Source: Roseomonas sp. | Lineage (GTDB): Bacteria; Pseudomonadota; Alphaproteobacteria; Acetobacterales; Acetobacteraceae | NCBI GenBank assembly: GCA_031180725.1 | Contig: JAPSLO010000013.1 | Coordinates: forward strand, 62,001-126,000 | Reading direction: 5' to 3' | DNA length: 64,000 bases | Shown here: one piece after another, positions 60,527-64,000 of the stretch | Position numbering within the stretch: the stretch's first letter is position 1 | Layout of the letters: every line of letters begins with the position of its first letter | The notes under the pieces: generated by a model | The model's input: the letters and a program-made list of their open reading frames with translations, nothing else | Database searches by the model: none | Told to the model about the DNA's origin: nothing | Program-made: the position numbers and the translations under genes

Positions 60527-63340
60527 ATGAATGACGCCCCTTCCGACACGCCGGCCCGCGACTACCGCGGAACGGTGATCCTGCCGAAGACCGACTTCCC
60601 GATGCGTGGCGACCTGCCGAAGCGAGAGCCGGCTTGGCTGGCCCGCTGGGAGGGCATGGGGCTCTGGGAGAAGATCCGCACCCGGTCCAAGGGTCGCCAG
60701 AAATTCGTGCTGCACGATGGCCCGCCCTATGCCAACGGTCCGCTGCATATCGGCACGGCGCTGAACAAGATCCTGAAGGACGTCATCAACCGCGCCGCCC
60801 AGATGACCGGCCACGACGCCGATTACGTGCCGGGCTGGGACTGCCACGGCCTGCCGATCGAATGGAAGATCGAGGAGCAGTACCGCGCTAAGGGCAAGGA
60901 CAAGGACGCGGTCCCCATCCTGGATTTCCGCGCGGAATGCCGCGCCTATGCCGAGCATTGGCTCGGCGTGCAGCGTGACGAGTTCAAGCGCCTCGGCGTG
61001 CTGGGCGACTGGGTGGGGCGCTACGCCACCATGGACTTCCCCTCGGAAGCCGTGATCGCGGGCGAGATCGGCAAGTTCCTGATGAACGGCGCGCTCTATC
61101 GCGGGCTGCGGCCGGTGATGTGGAGCCCGGTCGAGAAGACCGCGCTGGCCGAGGCCGAGATCGAATACCACGACCATGTCTCGCCGACGCTCTGGGCGCG
61201 GTTCCGTCTGGTGAAGGCCGGTGCCGGGGACCTGGTGAACGCCAGCGTGGTGATCTGGACCACCACGCCCTGGACCATCCCGGGCAACCGCGCCGTCGCC
61301 TATGGCGAGGAGATCGACTACGCGCTGGTGCATGTGGAGGGCTGCGAGGATGGCAGTTCCCTCAAGCCCGGCGAGTTCCTGCTGGTGGCGCTGCCGCTGC
61401 TGCCGCAATTCGCGAAGGATGCGGGGCTGGGCGCACATTCGGTGAAGCGCGTGCTGAAAGGCGCGGAACTGGCCGGCGCCATCGCGGAGCATCCGCTGCG
61501 GCATTGGGCCGAAGCCAAGGAAGGCTACGCCTTCGACGTGCCGCTGCTGCCCGGCGACTTCGTCACGACCGAGGCCGGCACGGGCTTCGTGCATATCGCG
61601 CCTGGCCATGGCGAGGACGACTTCAACCTGGGCAAGGCGCATGGCATCCCGGTGACGGAGACGGTGGCCGATGACGGCACCTTCACCCGCTGGGCGCCCG
61701 GCTTCATCGGCCAGCACGTCTTCAAGGCGCATGACGCTGTCTATGCGGCCTGCGAGGCCTGCGGGACGCTGGTGGCGAAGTCGAAGCTCACCCACAGCTA
61801 TCCGCATAGCTGGCGTTCCAAGAAGCCGGTGATCTTCCGCGCCACGCCGCAGTGGTTCATCGCGATGGACGATGCGCGCAACATCCGCACCAAGGCGCTG
61901 GAAGCGATCGCGGCGACGCATTTCGTGCCGGATATCGGCCGCAACCGCATCGGCAGCATGGTCGCCGCGCGGCCCGACTGGTGCATCAGCCGCCAGCGCG
62001 CCTGGGGCGTGCCCATCCCGGTCTTCGTCGAGAAGGCCACCGGCGAGCCGCTGCGCGACCAGGCGGTGGTGGACCGCGTGGTGGTGGCCTTCCGCACCGA
62101 AGGCGCGGATGCCTGGTACAAGCCCGGTGCGGCGGCCCGCTTCCTGGGCGAAGGGCGCGACCCGGCCGATTATGAGCAGGTGATGGACATCGTGGATGTG
62201 TGGTTCGAGTCCGGCTCGACCCACGCCTTCGTCCTGACGCCGGAACGTGGCCTGCCCTTCCCGGCGGATCTCTACCTGGAAGGCTCGGACCAGCATCGCG
62301 GCTGGTTCCATTCCTCGCTGCTGGAATCGGTTGGCACGCGGGGCGTCGCGCCGTTCAAGGCGATCCTGACGCATGGCTTCGTGCTGGACGAGCAGGGACG
62401 GAAGATGTCGAAGTCCCTCGGCAATGTCGTCGCGCCGCAGGACGTGGTCAGCAAGACCGGCGCAGACATCCTCCGGCTCTGGGTGATGAACACCGACGTC
62501 ACCGAGGACCAGCGCATCGGCAAGAACATCCTGGAGCAGCAGGCGGAGCTCTATCGCCGCATCCGCAACACGCTGCGCTGGCTGCTGGGCAATCTGGACG
62601 GCTTCGAGGAAAGCGAGAAGCTGCCCCATGCCGAGCTGCCGGAGCTGGAACGCTGGGTGCTGCACCGGCTGACGGAGCTGGATGCGAAGCTGCGCCAGGC
62701 GCAGCGCACGCATGACTGGACCGGCGTCTATCCCGAGATCCACGCCTTCTGCGCCAGCGACCTCTCGGCCTTCTACTTCGACATCCGCAAGGACAGCCTG
62801 TACTGCGATGCGAAGGACAGCCCGCGTCGCCGCGCCGCGCGCACGGTGATCGATGTCCTGCATCGCTGCCTGACCACCTGGCTGGCACCGGTGCTGGTCT
62901 TCACGGCGGAGGAAGCCTGGCTGGCCCGCTTCCCCGGCGAGGACAGCAGTGTCCATCTGCAGGACTGGCCCAGCCTGCCCGCCGCGTGGAGGGACGAGGC
63001 ACTGGGCGCGAAATGGGCGAAGCTGCGCGAGGCGCGCGGCCTGGCGACGGCGGAGCTGGAAGTGGCCCGCCGCAACGGGCTGATCGGCGCCTCGCTGCAG
63101 GCCCGCGTCACCCTGGCCGGCGAGGCCTTCGCGCCCTTGCCGGCCGAGACCTGGGAGGAAGTGCTCATTGCCTCTCAGGTGGTGCTGGCGCCGGGCGGGG
63201 AGACGAAGGCCACTGTTGATCTCGCCCCCGGCCAGAAATGCGACCGCTGCTGGCGCGTGCTGCCGGAAGTCGGCCAGTCCGCGGCCCATCCCAGCCTCTG
63301 CCGCCGCTGCGAGGCGGTGGTGGAAGGTCAGGGCGCCTGA
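60527..63340 (+). CDS. ileS: Isoleucyl-tRNA synthetase
   Basis: A 937-residue class I synthetase of bacterial type. The HIGH motif is in [18 protein letters not shown] near residue 65; the CP1 editing domain has [17 protein letters not shown] and [17 protein letters not shown]; the KMSKS motif is in [10 protein letters not shown] near residue 625. [16 protein letters not shown] is also conserved. The C-terminal zinc-binding region has both Cys pairs ([13 protein letters not shown] and CRRCEAVV). lspA follows with a one-base overlap, the usual ileS-lspA order. Confidence 0.96.
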   Translation: MNDAPSDTPARDYRGTVILPKTDFPMRGDLPKREPAWLARWEGMGLWEKIRTRSKGRQKFVLHDGPPYANGPLHIGTALNKILKDVINRAAQMTGHDADYVPGWDCHGLPIEWKIEEQYRAKGKDKDAVPILDFRAECRAYAEHWLGVQRDEFKRLGVLGDWVGRYATMDFPSEAVIAGEIGKFLMNGALYRGLRPVMWSPVEKTALAEAEIEYHDHVSPTLWARFRLVKAGAGDLVNASVVIWTTTPWTIPGNRAVAYGEEIDYALVHVEGCEDGSSLKPGEFLLVALPLLPQFAKDAGLGAHSVKRVLKGAELAGAIAEHPLRHWAEAKEGYAFDVPLLPGDFVTTEAGTGFVHIAPGHGEDDFNLGKAHGIPVTETVADDGTFTRWAPGFIGQHVFKAHDAVYAACEACGTLVAKSKLTHSYPHSWRSKKPVIFRATPQWFIAMDDARNIRTKALEAIAATHFVPDIGRNRIGSMVAARPDWCISRQRAWGVPIPVFVEKATGEPLRDQAVVDRVVVAFRTEGADAWYKPGAAARFLGEGRDPADYEQVMDIVDVWFESGSTHAFVLTPERGLPFPADLYLEGSDQHRGWFHSSLLESVGTRGVAPFKAILTHGFVLDEQGRKMSKSLGNVVAPQDVVSKTGADILRLWVMNTDVTEDQRIGKNILEQQAELYRRIRNTLRWLLGNLDGFEESEKLPHAELPELERWVLHRLTELDAKLRQAQRTHDWTGVYPEIHAFCASDLSAFYFDIRKDSLYCDAKDSPRRRAARTVIDVLHRCLTTWLAPVLVFTAEEAWLARFPGEDSSVHLQDWPSLPAAWRDEALGAKWAKLREARGLATAELEVARRNGLIGASLQARVTLAGEAFAPLPAETWEEVLIASQVVLAPGGETKATVDLAPGQKCDRCWRVLPEVGQSAAHPSLCRRCEAVVEGQGA

Positions 63341-63837
63341 TGCTGCGCGCCGGGCTGGTCCTTGCGGCCGTCATCCTGGCCGCCGATCAGGCGACGAAAT
63401 GGCTGATCCTGGAAGTGATCCGGCTGCCGGAGGTGCGGAACATCCCCCTTCTGGCGCTGGGTCCTTTCGGGCTTGACCTGACCATGGTGTGGAACCGCGG
63501 CGTCACCTTCGGGATGCTGGCCGGGGACTCGCTGTGGACCCAGCTTGCGCTTTCCGGCGCGGCGCTGGCCATCGCGGCCTTCCTGCTGCGCTGGATGGCC
63601 CGGGCGGAGAACCGCACGACCGCTCTCTCGCTCGGTGCGATCATCGGGGGGGCGGTGGGCAATGTCATCGACCGGATCCGATTCGGGGCCGTGGTGGACT
63701 TCCTGGACGCCTATGCCTGGGACTGGCACTGGTACGTCTTCAACGTGGCGGACGCCGCCATCGTGCTCGGCGTGGCGGCGCTTGTGCTGGATGCCTTGTT
63801 CCGGCCCGCGGCCAGCGTTAAGCGTTCCCGGCCATGA
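63340..63837 (+). CDS. lspA: Lipoprotein signal peptidase (signal peptidase II)
   Basis: A 165-residue inner-membrane aspartyl peptidase that cleaves lipoprotein signal peptides. It has four hydrophobic segments. The two catalytic Asp residues are in GNVIDRIRFGAVVDFLD and FNVADAAIVLG; VWNRGVTFGML is the conserved Asn-Arg-Gly stretch of the family. ATG 63340 overlaps the ileS stop (TGATG), and its own stop overlaps the next gene (ATGA). It processes lipoproteins such as the one at 57381-57737. Confidence 0.95.
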   Translation: MLRAGLVLAAVILAADQATKWLILEVIRLPEVRNIPLLALGPFGLDLTMVWNRGVTFGMLAGDSLWTQLALSGAALAIAAFLLRWMARAENRTTALSLGAIIGGAVGNVIDRIRFGAVVDFLDAYAWDWHWYVFNVADAAIVLGVAALVLDALFRPAASVKRSRP

Positions 63838-64000
63838 ACATGCGCCATCCAGCCCTGCTCGCCGCGCCGCTCCTGCTGGTGCTGGCGGGCTGTGGGGCCG
63901 ACACCGCCCGCAGCCTCGGCTTCACCCGGGATCCGCCGGACGAGTTCCAGGTGACCACCCGCGCGCCGCTTTCCGTGCCCCCGGTGCTCGGCGAACTGCC
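63834..64000 (+). CDS. DUF3035 lipoprotein, N-terminal part (cut by window end)
   Basis: The first 55 codons of a gene overlapping lspA by ATGA. The product has a lipoprotein signal (LLAAPLLLVLAGCG; lipobox Cys about residue 21), then RSLGFTRDPPDEFQVTTRAPLSVPP, which is the hallmark of the DUF3035 family usually found after lspA in alphaproteobacteria. A second ATG two codons on is possible. Function of the family is not established. Confidence 0.85.
   Translation, partial: MNMRHPALLAAPLLLVLAGCGADTARSLGFTRDPPDEFQVTTRAPLSVPPVLGEL

Noticed and set aside
62202-62212. GGTTCGAGTCC, resembling a tRNA T-arm
   Set aside because: It lies inside ileS (coding for WFESGS) and has no acceptor or anticodon arms around it.
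60434-63289. A 951-codon open frame on the minus strand opposite ileS
   Set aside because: It mirrors ileS exactly, its translation is rich in His, Arg and Gln with no family motif, and long antisense frames are expected in DNA this GC-rich.
1-64000. CRISPR arrays, insertion sequences, integrases or prophage genes
   Set aside because: No regularly spaced repeats, transposase or integrase motifs were seen anywhere in the window, including the low-GC patch.

Overview
The window is a very GC-rich, gene-dense bacterial chromosome segment with short intergenic gaps and many ATGA, GTGA or TGATG gene overlaps. The gene content points to an alphaproteobacterium of the Acetobacteraceae (Roseomonas-like): three orphan Bug/TctC solute receptors, an alphaproteobacterial-type GshA, a PhoX-type secreted phosphatase, an ETF-beta lysine methyltransferase-like protein and a DUF3035 lipoprotein after ileS-lspA. 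This placement is inferred from gene families; there is no rRNA or tRNA gene in the window to confirm it.

Layout. 1-5.7 kb: end of a dipeptide/oligopeptide ABC transporter operon, then a Tat-exported PhoX-family phosphatase and a type I phosphodiesterase. 5.9-16.9 kb: an eight-gene chemosensory operon (CheW, CheR-TPR, CheW, MCP, CheA-REC, CheB, then two hybrid histidine kinases). Its gene set matches Wsp-type systems, but the usual diguanylate cyclase output is replaced by a REC-REC-kinase like CheS3 of the Rhodospirillum centenum cyst pathway and by a REC-PAS-kinase-REC protein. 17-31 kb: mostly housekeeping and metabolic genes (Bug receptors, MBL-fold hydrolase, RlmD-like methyltransferase, GcdH, RhlE-like helicase, trypsin-like protease, GshA, RsmE, UbiA). 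31.0-32.6 kb: a lower-GC patch with a GNAT acetyltransferase and a maltose O-acetyltransferase gene broken by an in-frame amber codon. 32.6-38.5 kb: hybrid kinase, Bug receptor, MATE exporter and divergent TetR regulator.

38.5-42.5 kb is an accessory-looking stretch: a gene-free region with a direct repeat, a TetR-glycosyltransferase operon and an orphan RTX calcium-binding protein. 42.5-46.5 kb: a small secreted protein, RppH, a possible cysteine-rich leader peptide with a hairpin, and an SGNH/MBOAT O-acetylation pair. 46.5-55 kb: Pgi, another hybrid kinase, an M16 peptidase pair and a decayed membrane glycosyltransferase. 55-57.2 kb: argD-argF. 57.3-58.5 kb: two envelope proteins (a lipoprotein and a PRC-barrel protein) sharing an unusual DGTxxNPPxTA repeat. 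58.6-64 kb: recX-azlC-azlD and ileS-lspA-DUF3035.

The most interesting system is the Che/Wsp hybrid operon, which looks like a phosphorelay feeding kinases rather than a flagellar motor or c-di-GMP synthesis. Second is the shared-repeat envelope protein pair.
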